Below, piece after piece: positions 7,755 through 15,590 of a stretch of 40,218 nucleotides of DNA. The notes under the pieces are model-generated. The model searched no databases. It worked only from the letters and a program-made list of their open reading frames with translations, and had not been told where the DNA came from. Numbering within the stretch: position 1 is the stretch's first letter; each line of letters starts with the position of its first letter. The DNA comes from SVQP01 sp045658965 (lineage in GTDB: Bacteria > Bacillota > Clostridia > Oscillospirales > CAG-272). The position numbers and the translations under genes are program-made. The stretch spans positions 1 through 40,218 of the forward strand of contig JAZOVZ010000054.1 of NCBI GenBank assembly GCA_045658965.1, written 5' to 3'.

Positions 7755-8512
7755 GCCTGTGCGTCCTCCTTGCTCTCGGCATCGCGGTCGCGGTAAACGC
7801 CGAGGGGATAGTAGGGCAGCATATTCTCGTTTGCCCATTCCATTGCCTTGGTGGGCGTCATGCCCCAGTTGGTAGGACAGGTGGAAATGACCTCAACCAG
7901 CGAAAAGCCCTTGCCCTCGACCTGATTCTGGAACGCCTTGAGAATGGCTTTCTTTGCCTTGCGGATGCCTGCCACGCTGGTGACGGCAACGCGCTCGATG
8001 TACTGCGGGCCTTCGAGCTGAGAGAGCATTTCGGAGACCTTGACGGGGAAACCGCAATGTGCGGTATCTCTGCCGTAGGGAGAGGTCTGGGTGATCTGAC
8101 CGGGCAGCGAGGTGGGTGCCATCTGACCGCCGGTCATGCCGTAGATCGCGTTATTGATAAAGATCACGGTGATATTTTCGTTACGGGCAGCGGCGTGCAC
8201 CGTTTCTGCCATACCGATGGATGCAAGGTCGCCGTCGCCCTGATAGGTAAATACGATAGAATCGGGGTTGGCTCTCTTGAGTCCTGTTGCAACGGCGGGT
8301 GCGCGGCCGTGTGCCGCCTCCACCATGTCGCAGTTGAAATAATTATATGCCATGACCGAGCAGCCAACGGGAGCTACGCCCACCGTTTTGCCTTCAATGC
8401 CCAGCTCGTCCATAGCCTCGGCTACCAATCTGTGTACGATACCGTGCGTGCAGCCGGGGCAATAGTGCATGGTCATGTCCGCAAGTGCGTGCGGTCTTTT
8501 GAAAACTACCAT
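7751..8512 (-). CDS. 2-oxoacid:ferredoxin oxidoreductase, TPP-binding beta subunit
   Basis: A 253-residue beta subunit (KorB/VorA type). Thiamine diphosphate and magnesium binding is shown by GDGDLASIG (92-100) followed by NNAIYGMTGGQ (120-130). The N-terminal CPGC (C18, C21) is the family's cysteine pair. It catalyses decarboxylation of a 2-oxoacid, or the reverse reductive carboxylation of an acyl-CoA when reduced ferredoxin is supplied. GCAGGAGGTAACTGATC precedes the start, 2 nt after the alpha subunit stop, and the gene overlaps the gamma subunit gene by 4 nt. Whether the substrate is branched-chain, aryl or 2-oxoglutarate cannot be decided from motifs alone. Confidence 0.94.
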   Translation of the reverse strand: MVVFKRPHALADMTMHYCPGCTHGIVHRLVAEAMDELGIEGKTVGVAPVGCSVMAYNYFNCDMVEAAHGRAPAVATGLKRANPDSIVFTYQGDGDLASIGMAETVHAAARNENITVIFINNAIYGMTGGQMAPTSLPGQITQTSPYGRDTAHCGFPVKVSEMLSQLEGPQYIERVAVTSVAGIRKAKKAILKAFQNQVEGKGFSLVEVISTCPTNWGMTPTKAMEWANENMLPYYPLGVYRDRDAESKEDAQA

Positions 8513-8514
8513 GA

Positions 8515-9573
8515 TCAGTTACCTCCTGCAATGTTCTGAATGCTTTCCAGTACCTGCTCGGGAGAGGGGATCATACCGCCTGCTCTGTTGCACAGGTAGA
8601 CGGGGCGGATGCACTCCTCGGCAAGTCTGATATCGTCGATCATCTGTCCCATGGACAGCTCGACGGAAATGAATGCCTTCACCTGATCGGCAGCCTTGCG
8701 GAATGCCTTTTTGGGGAAGGGCCAAAGCGTGATGGGACGGATCATGCCCACCTTAATGCCCATCTCGCGTGCTGCGATGACGGCATTCTTGGAAACGCGC
8801 GCTGCAATACCGAAGGCGGCGATGCAGATCTCTGCGTCCTCCATCATGAATTCCTCGTACATGACCTCGTTTTCCTCGACCAAGCGGTAACGATCAAAGC
8901 GGTCGAAGTTCTGCTGCTCCAGTTCCTCGGGTACGAGCGAGAGCGAGTTGACGATGTTGTGCTTTCTTGCAAGGTTGGTGCCGGTGACAGCCCAAGGCTT
9001 TTCTACCGCGGTGGGCTTGATGTCGGAAAGGGAAACCGGCTCCATCATCTGACCCATGGTGCCGTCGGCAAGGATCATGGAGGTCATGCGGTATTTGTCG
9101 GCAAGGTCAAAGCCCTTGACGGTCAGCTCTGCCATTTCCTGCACCGAGCTGGGAGCCAGCACGATCAGGTGGAAGTCGCCGTGACCGCAGGAGCGGGTTG
9201 CCTGGAAATAGTCGGACTGGGAGGGCTGAATGCCGCCAAGGCCGGGGCCGCCGCGCTGTACGTTGACGATCAGAGCGGGCAGATCTGCACCTGCCAGGTA
9301 GGAAATGCCCTCGCTCTTGAGCGAGATTCCGGGAGAAGAGGAAGAGGTCATGACTCTCTTGCCTGCGGCGGAAACGCCGTAGACCATGTTGATCGCCGCG
9401 ATCTCACTCTCTGCCTGCAAGAAGCAGCCGCCGATCTTGGGCATCTTTTTTGCCATGTAAGCCGCGATCTCGGTCTGGGGGGTGATGGGGTAGCCGAAAT
9501 AATGACGGCATCCTGCCATAATGGCAGCCTCGGCAATGGCTTCATTGCCTTTCATAAGTACCTTATCGGACAT
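8515..9573 (-). CDS. vorB: 2-oxoacid (3-methyl-2-oxobutanoate-type):ferredoxin oxidoreductase, alpha subunit
   Basis: A 352-residue alpha subunit with the family hallmarks GCRHYFGYPITPQTE (21-35), LQAESEIAAINMVYG and MTSSSSPGISLKSEGISYL, QRGGPGLGGIQPSQSDYFQA. This close sequence family is usually named VorB (3-methyl-2-oxobutanoate dehydrogenase subunit), which fits the neighbouring branched-chain aminotransferase, although KGOR enzymes look similar. It pairs with the beta subunit to form the TPP-dependent core. GGAGGAGCACATC precedes the start. It sits between the ferredoxin-like delta subunit (13 nt gap) and the beta subunit (2 nt gap), the common order for four-subunit enzymes. Confidence 0.94.
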   Translation of the reverse strand: MSDKVLMKGNEAIAEAAIMAGCRHYFGYPITPQTEIAAYMAKKMPKIGGCFLQAESEIAAINMVYGVSAAGKRVMTSSSSPGISLKSEGISYLAGADLPALIVNVQRGGPGLGGIQPSQSDYFQATRSCGHGDFHLIVLAPSSVQEMAELTVKGFDLADKYRMTSMILADGTMGQMMEPVSLSDIKPTAVEKPWAVTGTNLARKHNIVNSLSLVPEELEQQNFDRFDRYRLVEENEVMYEEFMMEDAEICIAAFGIAARVSKNAVIAAREMGIKVGMIRPITLWPFPKKAFRKAADQVKAFISVELSMGQMIDDIRLAEECIRPVYLCNRAGGMIPSPEQVLESIQNIAGGN

Positions 9574-9586
9574 GATGTGCTCCTCC

Positions 9587-9793
9587 TTATCTTTCTACCG
9601 TGATCACGCAATCGGGGCAGATGAGTGCGCAGTTGGCACAGCCCACGCAAGCGGACATATCGGTGATCTCGGCAGGGCAATGGCCCTTGGAGTTGATTTT
9701 TTCTTTGGCAATGCGCAAAAGCTTTTTGGGACAGGTTGCAACGCAAAGTCCGCAGCCCTTGCAGCGTTCGGCGTCAATGGTTAATTTAGCCAT
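9587..9793 (-). CDS. 2x[4Fe-4S] ferredoxin-type delta subunit of the 2-oxoacid oxidoreductase
   Basis: A 68-residue bacterial-type ferredoxin with two CxxCxxCxxxC motifs: C11-C14-C17-C21 and C49-C52-C55-C59. Two further cysteines (C39, C62) lie outside the motifs. It should carry electrons between the TPP core and soluble ferredoxin. ACGGAGGACCCCCAAC precedes the start. It lies 25 nt after the P-loop ATPase gene and 13 nt before the alpha subunit gene. Confidence 0.95.
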   Translation of the reverse strand: MAKLTIDAERCKGCGLCVATCPKKLLRIAKEKINSKGHCPAEITDMSACVGCANCALICPDCVITVER

Positions 9794-9818
9794 GTTGGGG
9801 GTCCTCCGTTATGTAGAA

Positions 9819-10481
9819 TCAATAGTATTTTTTCTGTAGGGTAATGGGGAATGGGTGTGGCACGCGATCCTCAAGATCGGGTGCAAGATTTTGGGTAAAC
9901 GCGGTCATGACCAGCGGCAGTCCCGAAAGCTCGCAAAGCCTTTGCACGTAAGCCTCGGACGCAAGCACGGTCTGCGCGTCTGTAAAATCGCCAAGGTGCG
10001 AGTTGTTGGCAATAGCGGTCACGGGCAGCTTGCAGGCTTGCTCGATCTCGCGCAGCACTTCAAGTGCGTCCTCGGGGGTGGGGGTCAGCGCGCGGTGCGC
10101 GTTTGCCACAAAGATCATTTCATAGTCGTTTTCCTCTTTGATCATGGGCACGTATCTGCCCAGTGCCACCGCACCGCGGTCATCACCGCCCACGTCCAGT
10201 ACCGCATAGCGGTCGCGGTGCTCAAAAATGCCGTAAAACGAGGCGGGCATGGCGGGCGCGTCGAGGTTGGTGTTTGCGTAAGGCGAGGAAAGCGTTTCTA
10301 CGCCAAGCGCCCTCAGCTCCTCTTCGCTGTCCTTGGAGCGGAAATAGGGGTTGACGATATCCATATCCGCCAGCACCACACGCTTACCCTGCCTGTGCAA
10401 ATGTGCGGCGTAATTGACGGCTAAGTTGGTCTTTCCGCTGCCGTAGTGTCCCACGAACAGCGTAATGCGTTTTGCTTGCAT
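9819..10481 (-). CDS. P-loop ATPase (MinD/ParA/CobQ-like) of the oxidoreductase operon
   Basis: A 220-residue soluble protein with Walker A GHYGSGKT (11-18), a switch-like ADMDIVNPYFRS segment and VLDVGGDDRGAVAL as Walker B region. It belongs to the SIMIBI-type nucleotide-binding proteins and has no membrane segment. Its start ATG shares one base with the stop of the upstream synthetase gene (TAATG), indicating coupling by re-initiation; there is no good ribosome binding site of its own. Its place between a synthetase and the 2-oxoacid oxidoreductase suggests a role in assembling or regulating that complex, for example metal-cluster delivery, but nothing in the sequence proves this. Confidence 0.85.
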   Translation of the reverse strand: MQAKRITLFVGHYGSGKTNLAVNYAAHLHRQGKRVVLADMDIVNPYFRSKDSEEELRALGVETLSSPYANTNLDAPAMPASFYGIFEHRDRYAVLDVGGDDRGAVALGRYVPMIKEENDYEMIFVANAHRALTPTPEDALEVLREIEQACKLPVTAIANNSHLGDFTDAQTVLASEAYVQRLCELSGLPLVMTAFTQNLAPDLEDRVPHPFPITLQKKYY

Positions 10482-12763
10482 TACAGCTTGTTACGAATGA
10501 TCTTTCCGCTACTGGTTTTGGGCAGGCTTTCGCAGAAGACCACGATTCTGGGATATTTATAAGGAGCGGTACGCGACTTGACGTACGCCTGAATTTCTTT
10601 TTTAAGCTCCTCGGAGGGCTGCTTGCCGCCCGTGAGCACAATGCTTGCCTTGACCACCTGACCGCGGATCTCGTCCGGTGCTGCGCTGACGCCGCATTCC
10701 AGCACGTAAGGCAGCTCCATGATGACCGACTCGATCTCGAAGGGACCTATGCGGTAGCCCGACGACTTGATAACGTCGTCCACGCGACCGACGTACCAGT
10801 AGTAGCCGTCCTCGTCGCGCCATGCCACGTCGCCCGTGTGGTAATAGCCGTCGTGCCATACCTCTGCGGTCTTTTCGGGGGCGTTGTAGTAGCCCTGGAA
10901 CAAGCCGTTCGGGTGCTCCTTGTCGGTGCGGATAACGATCTCGCCGCTTTCACCGATACCGACGGGATTGCCGTCGGGATCCACGATGCTGACGTCGTAG
11001 AGCGGTACGGGCTTACCCATAGAGCCGATCTTGGGCGTCATGCCGGCAAGGTTACCGATGACCAAGGTGGTCTCGGACTGACCAAAGCCCTCCATGAGCT
11101 CCAGTCCCGTAAGCTGCTTGAAGCGGTGGTATACCTCGGGATTGAGTGCCTCGCCCGCGATTGCCGCGTGCTTGACCGAGGAGAGATCGTACTTATTCAG
11201 ATCCTGCTTGATCATCATGCGGTACATGGTGGGGGGAGCACAGAAGGTGGTAATGCGGTATTTTGCAAACATGGGCAGAATGACAGAAGCGTCAAAGCGG
11301 TCAAAGTCGTAAACGAAGGTTGCCGCCTCGCACAGCCATTGGCCGTACATCTTGCCCCACATTGCCTTTGCCCAACCGGTGTCGGAAATGGTCAGGTGCA
11401 GACCCTCGGGGTCCACGCAATGCCAGTATTTTGCGGTATGGAAGTGACCCAGCGCATACTTGTAGCTGTGCGCTGCGATCTTGGGATAGCCCGTGGTGCC
11501 GGACGTAAAGAACATCAGCATCAGATCGTCGCCGCCGGGGGAGTTCTCGTCTCTTTCCCACTTGCCGCTGAACAGCGAGTATTCCGCGTCAAAGTCGCGC
11601 CAGCCGTCGCGCTTGCCGCCGACTAAGATCTTGGTGGTCAGCGTGGGTGCTTGGTGCTCCGCAAGCTCGACCTGGTGCGCCACGTCACCGTCCGCTGTGC
11701 AGATGATGGCACTGACGCCCGCTGCCGTGAAGCGGTAGGAAAGATCGTGCTCCTGCAGCTGATTGGTTGCGGGAATGGCAATGGCACCCAGCTTGTGCAG
11801 CGCCAGCATCGAGAACCAGAACTGGTAGTGACGCTTGCAGATCAGCATGACGCGGTCGCCGCGCTTGATGCCAAGCGATTTGAAATAGTTGGCACACTGG
11901 GAGGAGGCACGCTTGATATCGCCAAACGAGAAACGGCGCTCGGTCAGATCCTCTGCCACGTGCAGCATGGCAAGCTTGTCGGGCTTCTCTCTGCCTAAAG
12001 TGTCGATAATATCAAATGCAAAGTTGAAGTGATCGGTGTTCTTGAAGGACAGCGACTGCAAAATGCCCTTGTCGTTTTCGCGCACGTCCACGAAATTCTG
12101 CCATACGCGCTTCTGGTCGTCGCGCACCATAATGGTGGGCGCGGCACCCAGCTCGACTGCCTTGTTCTGCTCGGCAGCATCGGGGTCAAGCACGATGGCG
12201 TAGAAGGTGCAGTCCTTGCCGCCCACGGCAACCTCACCGTGCGGAATGGACGAGTCAAAATAGATGGTGTCACCCGCGCTCAGAATCTCCACGTGGTCGC
12301 CGATCTGTACCTTAAGTCTGCCGTCAATGACGATATCGCACTCCTGACCCTGGTGCGAAACCAAGGGAATGGGGGCGTTTTCGGCAGCCTCGCTGTAGGT
12401 GGCACGCACGAACAGCGGCTCTGCGATCCTGCTCTTGAAGGTATACGCCATATTGTAGTAAGAGAGACCGTGCGCCTGCTCGATCTTCTGACCCGCGCCG
12501 CGGCGTGTCAGCGTATAGGTCTGCAGCTTGGGGGCTGAACCCTCGATGATCTCGGTCACGTCCACGCGCAACGCCTGCGCGCAACGGTAGATGAACGCGA
12601 AGTTCATATCGCGCTTGCCCGCCTCGCAATCGAGATATTCCTCTTGGGTGACGCCCGCAGCGTTTGCCATATAGGAAATACTCAGACCCTCGATCTCGCG
12701 CAGCTCGCGGATACGCGCTGCCATTTCGACTATTTTCTGTTCAAGTCCTGTCAGATTACTCAT
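10481..12763 (-). CDS. XRE DNA-binding / cupin / acyl-CoA synthetase triple fusion
   Basis: A 760-residue three-part protein. Residues about 12-75 form an XRE-type helix-turn-helix (IRELREIEGLSISYMANAAG, then TQEEYLDCEAGKR). Residues about 108-192 form a cupin with H137 and the PHGE motif at H175. Residues about 245-760 form a full AMP-dependent acyl-CoA synthetase: P-loop TSGTTGYPK (420-428), GFGQSETT (559-566), YHTGD (641-645), GRVDDVIKSSGYRIGPFEIE (659-678) and catalytic K754 in SSGK. XRE-cupin pairs are normally ligand-sensing transcription factors (PuuR-like); joined to an enzyme they suggest a regulator that senses its own substrate or product. The longer open frame up to 12901 runs into the T-box, and AAAGGAGAAGTCAATCAC precedes codon 12763, which decides the start. 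First gene of the T-box operon. Confidence 0.92.
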   Translation of the reverse strand: MSNLTGLEQKIVEMAARIRELREIEGLSISYMANAAGVTQEEYLDCEAGKRDMNFAFIYRCAQALRVDVTEIIEGSAPKLQTYTLTRRGAGQKIEQAHGLSYYNMAYTFKSRIAEPLFVRATYSEAAENAPIPLVSHQGQECDIVIDGRLKVQIGDHVEILSAGDTIYFDSSIPHGEVAVGGKDCTFYAIVLDPDAAEQNKAVELGAAPTIMVRDDQKRVWQNFVDVRENDKGILQSLSFKNTDHFNFAFDIIDTLGREKPDKLAMLHVAEDLTERRFSFGDIKRASSQCANYFKSLGIKRGDRVMLICKRHYQFWFSMLALHKLGAIAIPATNQLQEHDLSYRFTAAGVSAIICTADGDVAHQVELAEHQAPTLTTKILVGGKRDGWRDFDAEYSLFSGKWERDENSPGGDDLMLMFFTSGTTGYPKIAAHSYKYALGHFHTAKYWHCVDPEGLHLTISDTGWAKAMWGKMYGQWLCEAATFVYDFDRFDASVILPMFAKYRITTFCAPPTMYRMMIKQDLNKYDLSSVKHAAIAGEALNPEVYHRFKQLTGLELMEGFGQSETTLVIGNLAGMTPKIGSMGKPVPLYDVSIVDPDGNPVGIGESGEIVIRTDKEHPNGLFQGYYNAPEKTAEVWHDGYYHTGDVAWRDEDGYYWYVGRVDDVIKSSGYRIGPFEIESVIMELPYVLECGVSAAPDEIRGQVVKASIVLTGGKQPSEELKKEIQAYVKSRTAPYKYPRIVVFCESLPKTSSGKIIRNKL

Positions 12764-12798
12764 GTGATTGACTTCTCCTTTGTTTGGTTGGGTAGCGG

Positions 12799-13095
12799 AA
12801 AAAAGCATGCCCGTCTCAAGCCAGCTTGAGACGGGCACAGTATCCATGTCCGCGGTACCACTCAAATTGCGCAAATGCGCCACTTTACGGATGCGTCGCA
12901 ACCTTTTCGGATGCTCTCATCCACGCCTTAACGCGGCTGCACGGAGGGGTCTACTTGCGCGGCATGGGCGCGCGCTTTCTTCCCTCGGCTCGAAAACCAG
13001 ATCGCAAGGGCATCATTATCGGCTCGCACCGTCCGCCGACTCTCTGTAAATGAAATTCCATGCGAATTTTTCGTCATCGCCTTTTAAGAAATTAC
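12799..13095 (-). promoter_or_regulatory. T-box riboswitch (candidate isoleucine AUC specifier)
   Basis: The minus strand carries the T-box sequence GAGTGGTACCGCGG (12850-12863) just before an intrinsic terminator. That terminator is a 12-bp stem, GCCCGTCTCAAG with its complement (12809-12836), followed by GCATGCTTTTTT with the T-run at 12799-12804. Stem I features are visible upstream: ACAGAGAG, then GGTGCGAG in the apical part. A lower helix CGAAAA/TTTTCG and a CGCA/TGCG helix bracket ATCTGG, which puts AUC (isoleucine; plus positions 13000-13002) in the specifier position. The specifier call is my manual folding and could be wrong. The bulge reads UGGU, which fits a tRNA ending ACCA. The leader is about 330 nt from the promoter to the first start codon. 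Confidence 0.9.
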
Positions 13096-13100
13096 CTAAT

Positions 13101-13129
13101 ATTATATCATAAGAGTTTTTTTGTGTCAA
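13101..13129 (-). promoter_or_regulatory. Perfect SigA-type promoter of the T-box operon
   Basis: On the minus strand TTGACA (13124-13129) and TATAAT (13101-13106) are both perfect, with a 17-nt spacer. Transcription should start near 13094 and run through the T-box leader. Confidence 0.92.
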
Positions 13130-13265
13130 TAGATTCTTGCAAGTTTTGCTTGGTGAAATTGCAAAAAAACATGCACGCGATCGGGAGCCGTTTTGGCAAA
13201 TGGTACAAATAAGGACGGGTATTGGGCACGAAAACCGAGCAAAACGATCTTCTGCGTTTTGACTC

Positions 13266-13294
13266 TTGACCTTTTTGCGATTATCTGCTATAAT
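13266..13294 (+). promoter_or_regulatory. SigA-type promoter for the ABC-F gene
   Basis: TTGACC (13266-13271), a 17-nt spacer and TATAAT (13289-13294) lie about 40 nt before the start codon. Confidence 0.85.
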
Positions 13295-13336
13295 AAAACG
13301 GAATATGATTACGTGAAATGAGGATATGCAAATCAA

Positions 13337-14941
13337 ATGATTACAGTCAACAATCTTTCCTTTCAGTTTGGCGGACAGGTGCTGTTCAAGGACGTCAATC
13401 TGCAATTTACGCCCGGCAATTGCTACGGTGTCATCGGTGCAAACGGTGCAGGCAAATCCACCTTCTTGAAGCTGCTTTGCGGCACGCTTGAGCCCACGCA
13501 CGGCGAGGTCAGCATTGCCAAGGACGCGCGCATGTCGGTGCTGGGTCAGGACCACTTTGCCTTTGACGCCTATACCGTGCTGGATACCGTCATTATGGGC
13601 AACCGCCGCTTGTACGACGTGTGGAAGGAAAAGGATGCCATTTACGAAAAAGAAGACTTTACCGACGAGGACGGTGTGCGCGCCTCCGAGCTTGAAGCAG
13701 AATATGCTGAGCTGGGCGGTTGGGAGAGTGAGTCCGATGCCTCCAAGCTGCTGCAGGGCTTGGGACTGGACGAGTCCTGCCTGTGGGAGAGCATGGCGGA
13801 TATGCATGAAAAGGACAAGATCAAGATCCTTTTGGCGCAGGCGCTGTTCGGCAACCCCGACATCATTCTGCTCGACGAGCCTACCAACGGTCTTGACCTG
13901 GATGCTGTGATGTGGCTGGAGGATTTTCTTGCCGACTATTTCGGCACGGTGCTGGTGGTCTCGCACGACCGTCACTTCTTAAACGACGTGTGCACCAATA
14001 TCGTGGACATTGACTACGGTGCCATCCGCATGTTCGTGGGTAACTACGAATTCTGGTACGAGTCCTCGCAGCTCATGCAAAAGATGATCAAGGCGCAGAA
14101 CAAGCGTGCCGAGGAAAAGATCGCAGAGCTGCAGGCGTTTATCTCGCGCTTCTCGGCAAACAAGTCCAAGTCGCGTCAGGCGACCTCGCGCCGCAAGCTG
14201 CTCGATAAGCTGACGGTGTACGAGCTGCCCGTTTCCTCGCGCCGTTATCCCTTTATCGGCTTTACCCCCGACAGAGAGCCCGGCAAGGACATTCTGAGCG
14301 TCAAGGATCTGACCAAGACCCAGAACGGACAGGTGCTGTTCAAGGATCTTTCCTTCATGGTGGGCAAGGGCGACAAGATCGCGTTCGTGGGTAACGAGAT
14401 GGCGATCACCGCGCTGTTCCGCGTGCTCATGGAGGAGGAGCAGGCAGACAGCGGCAGCTTCAAGTGGGGCGTCAGCATTACCACCTCCTACTACCCGCAC
14501 GATAACGGTGCCTACTTCAACGGTCATAAGGAGAACATTCTGGATTGGATGCGCCAGTATTCCAAGGATCAGACCGAGAGCTATCTGCGCGGTTTCCTTG
14601 GCAGAATGCTGTTCTCGGGGGATGCGGTCTACAAGAGCGTGGAGGTGCTCTCGGGCGGCGAGAAGGCAAGATGCATGTACTCCCGCATGATGATGTTCGG
14701 CTCGAACTGTTTGGTGGTCGATCAACCCACCGACCATCTTGATCTGGAGTCCATTTCCGCGGTCAACGATGGGCTTGTTGATTTCAAATGTAACGTATTG
14801 TTTAGTTCTCATGACTATGAGCTGGTCAATACCGTGGCAAATCGCATCATTGAGATCCGTGAGGACGGCACCTGGTGCGACCGTCCCGGCACGTACGAAG
14901 AGTTTATTGAATGGAAAAAAGCACAGGAGATGGGTGTATGA
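13337..14941 (+). CDS. YbiT-like ABC-F protein with degenerate second ATPase domain
   Basis: A 534-residue soluble protein with two ABC ATPase domains and no membrane segments, aligning by eye along its length with E. coli YbiT (EttA/ABC-F family, ribosome-associated). The first domain has intact Walker A GANGAGKS (34-41) and Walker B LLDEPTNGLD (E181), but its signature region reads MADMHEKDKIK (153-163). The linker carries FISRFSANKSKSRQATSRR (268-286). In the second domain Walker A is lost (GNEMAITAL, 352-360) and the catalytic glutamate is glutamine (VDQPTDHLD, Q463), while LSGGE (438-442) and the SHD histidine remain. So one ATP site at most should turn over normally. The start at 13337 has only a weak TGAGGA upstream; the stop overlaps the HAD gene by ATGA. 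Confidence 0.9.
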   Translation: MITVNNLSFQFGGQVLFKDVNLQFTPGNCYGVIGANGAGKSTFLKLLCGTLEPTHGEVSIAKDARMSVLGQDHFAFDAYTVLDTVIMGNRRLYDVWKEKDAIYEKEDFTDEDGVRASELEAEYAELGGWESESDASKLLQGLGLDESCLWESMADMHEKDKIKILLAQALFGNPDIILLDEPTNGLDLDAVMWLEDFLADYFGTVLVVSHDRHFLNDVCTNIVDIDYGAIRMFVGNYEFWYESSQLMQKMIKAQNKRAEEKIAELQAFISRFSANKSKSRQATSRRKLLDKLTVYELPVSSRRYPFIGFTPDREPGKDILSVKDLTKTQNGQVLFKDLSFMVGKGDKIAFVGNEMAITALFRVLMEEEQADSGSFKWGVSITTSYYPHDNGAYFNGHKENILDWMRQYSKDQTESYLRGFLGRMLFSGDAVYKSVEVLSGGEKARCMYSRMMMFGSNCLVVDQPTDHLDLESISAVNDGLVDFKCNVLFSSHDYELVNTVANRIIEIREDGTWCDRPGTYEEFIEWKKAQEMGV

Positions 14942-15588
14942 GTACCTACAAATACGCACTTTTTGACCTGGACGGCACGCTGACAGACCCCGGCGAGGGC
15001 ATTACGCGCTCGGTGCAGTACGCGCTTGCTAAGTTTGGGATCATTGTGGAAGACCGCCGCGAGCTGTACTGCTTCATCGGTCCTCCTCTGCACGAATCCT
15101 TTGAGAAATATTACGGCTTTTCGCGCGAGGATGCCTTTGGCTGCGTGGATGCCTACCGCGAGTATTTTGCAGTCAAGGGTATCTTTGAAAACGAGGTCTA
15201 CGCGGGCATTCCCGAGGTGCTCTCGGCATTGCAAAGGGCGGGCGTGAGGATCAGCCTTGCCACCTCCAAGCCCGAGATCTATGCAAAGCAGATCCTGGAG
15301 CATTTTGGTCTGATCGGGTACTTTGATGCCGTCGCGGGCAGCGAACTGGACGGCTCCCGCACCAAAAAAGCCGAGGTCATCACGCGTGCCTTGGAGCTTT
15401 TGGGCAATCCCGACGTGCGTGATTGCGTCATGATCGGTGACCGCGAGCACGATATCATCGGCGGCAAAGCGCACGGTATGGATACGATCGGCGTGACCTT
15501 TGGGTACGGCAGCGAGGATGAGCTGCAAAACGCAGGTGCGACGCACGTCGCGCACACGCCTGCCGAAATCGTACAATTTATTCAATAA
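14938..15588 (+). CDS. HAD-family phosphatase (phosphoglycolate phosphatase-like)
   Basis: A 216-residue HAD hydrolase with motif I FDLDGTLTD (residues 9-17), motif II ATSKP, a motif III lysine in the RTKKAEV region and motif IV MIGDREHDIIG. The small helical cap fits the Gph/PpaX group, which hydrolyse phosphoglycolate, nucleotides or pyrophosphate; the substrate cannot be assigned. The start at 14938 is chosen because AGGAGATGGGTGT precedes it and it makes an ATGA overlap with the ABC-F gene; the frame is open for 9 more codons upstream. The two genes form one transcription unit. Confidence 0.92.
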   Translation: MSTYKYALFDLDGTLTDPGEGITRSVQYALAKFGIIVEDRRELYCFIGPPLHESFEKYYGFSREDAFGCVDAYREYFAVKGIFENEVYAGIPEVLSALQRAGVRISLATSKPEIYAKQILEHFGLIGYFDAVAGSELDGSRTKKAEVITRALELLGNPDVRDCVMIGDREHDIIGGKAHGMDTIGVTFGYGSEDELQNAGATHVAHTPAEIVQFIQ

Positions 15589-15590
15589 CC

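Noticed and set aside
12764..12901. N-terminal extension of the XRE-cupin-synthetase by 46 codons
   Set aside because: This stretch is the T-box and terminator region of the leader. A good ribosome binding site lies just before codon 12763.
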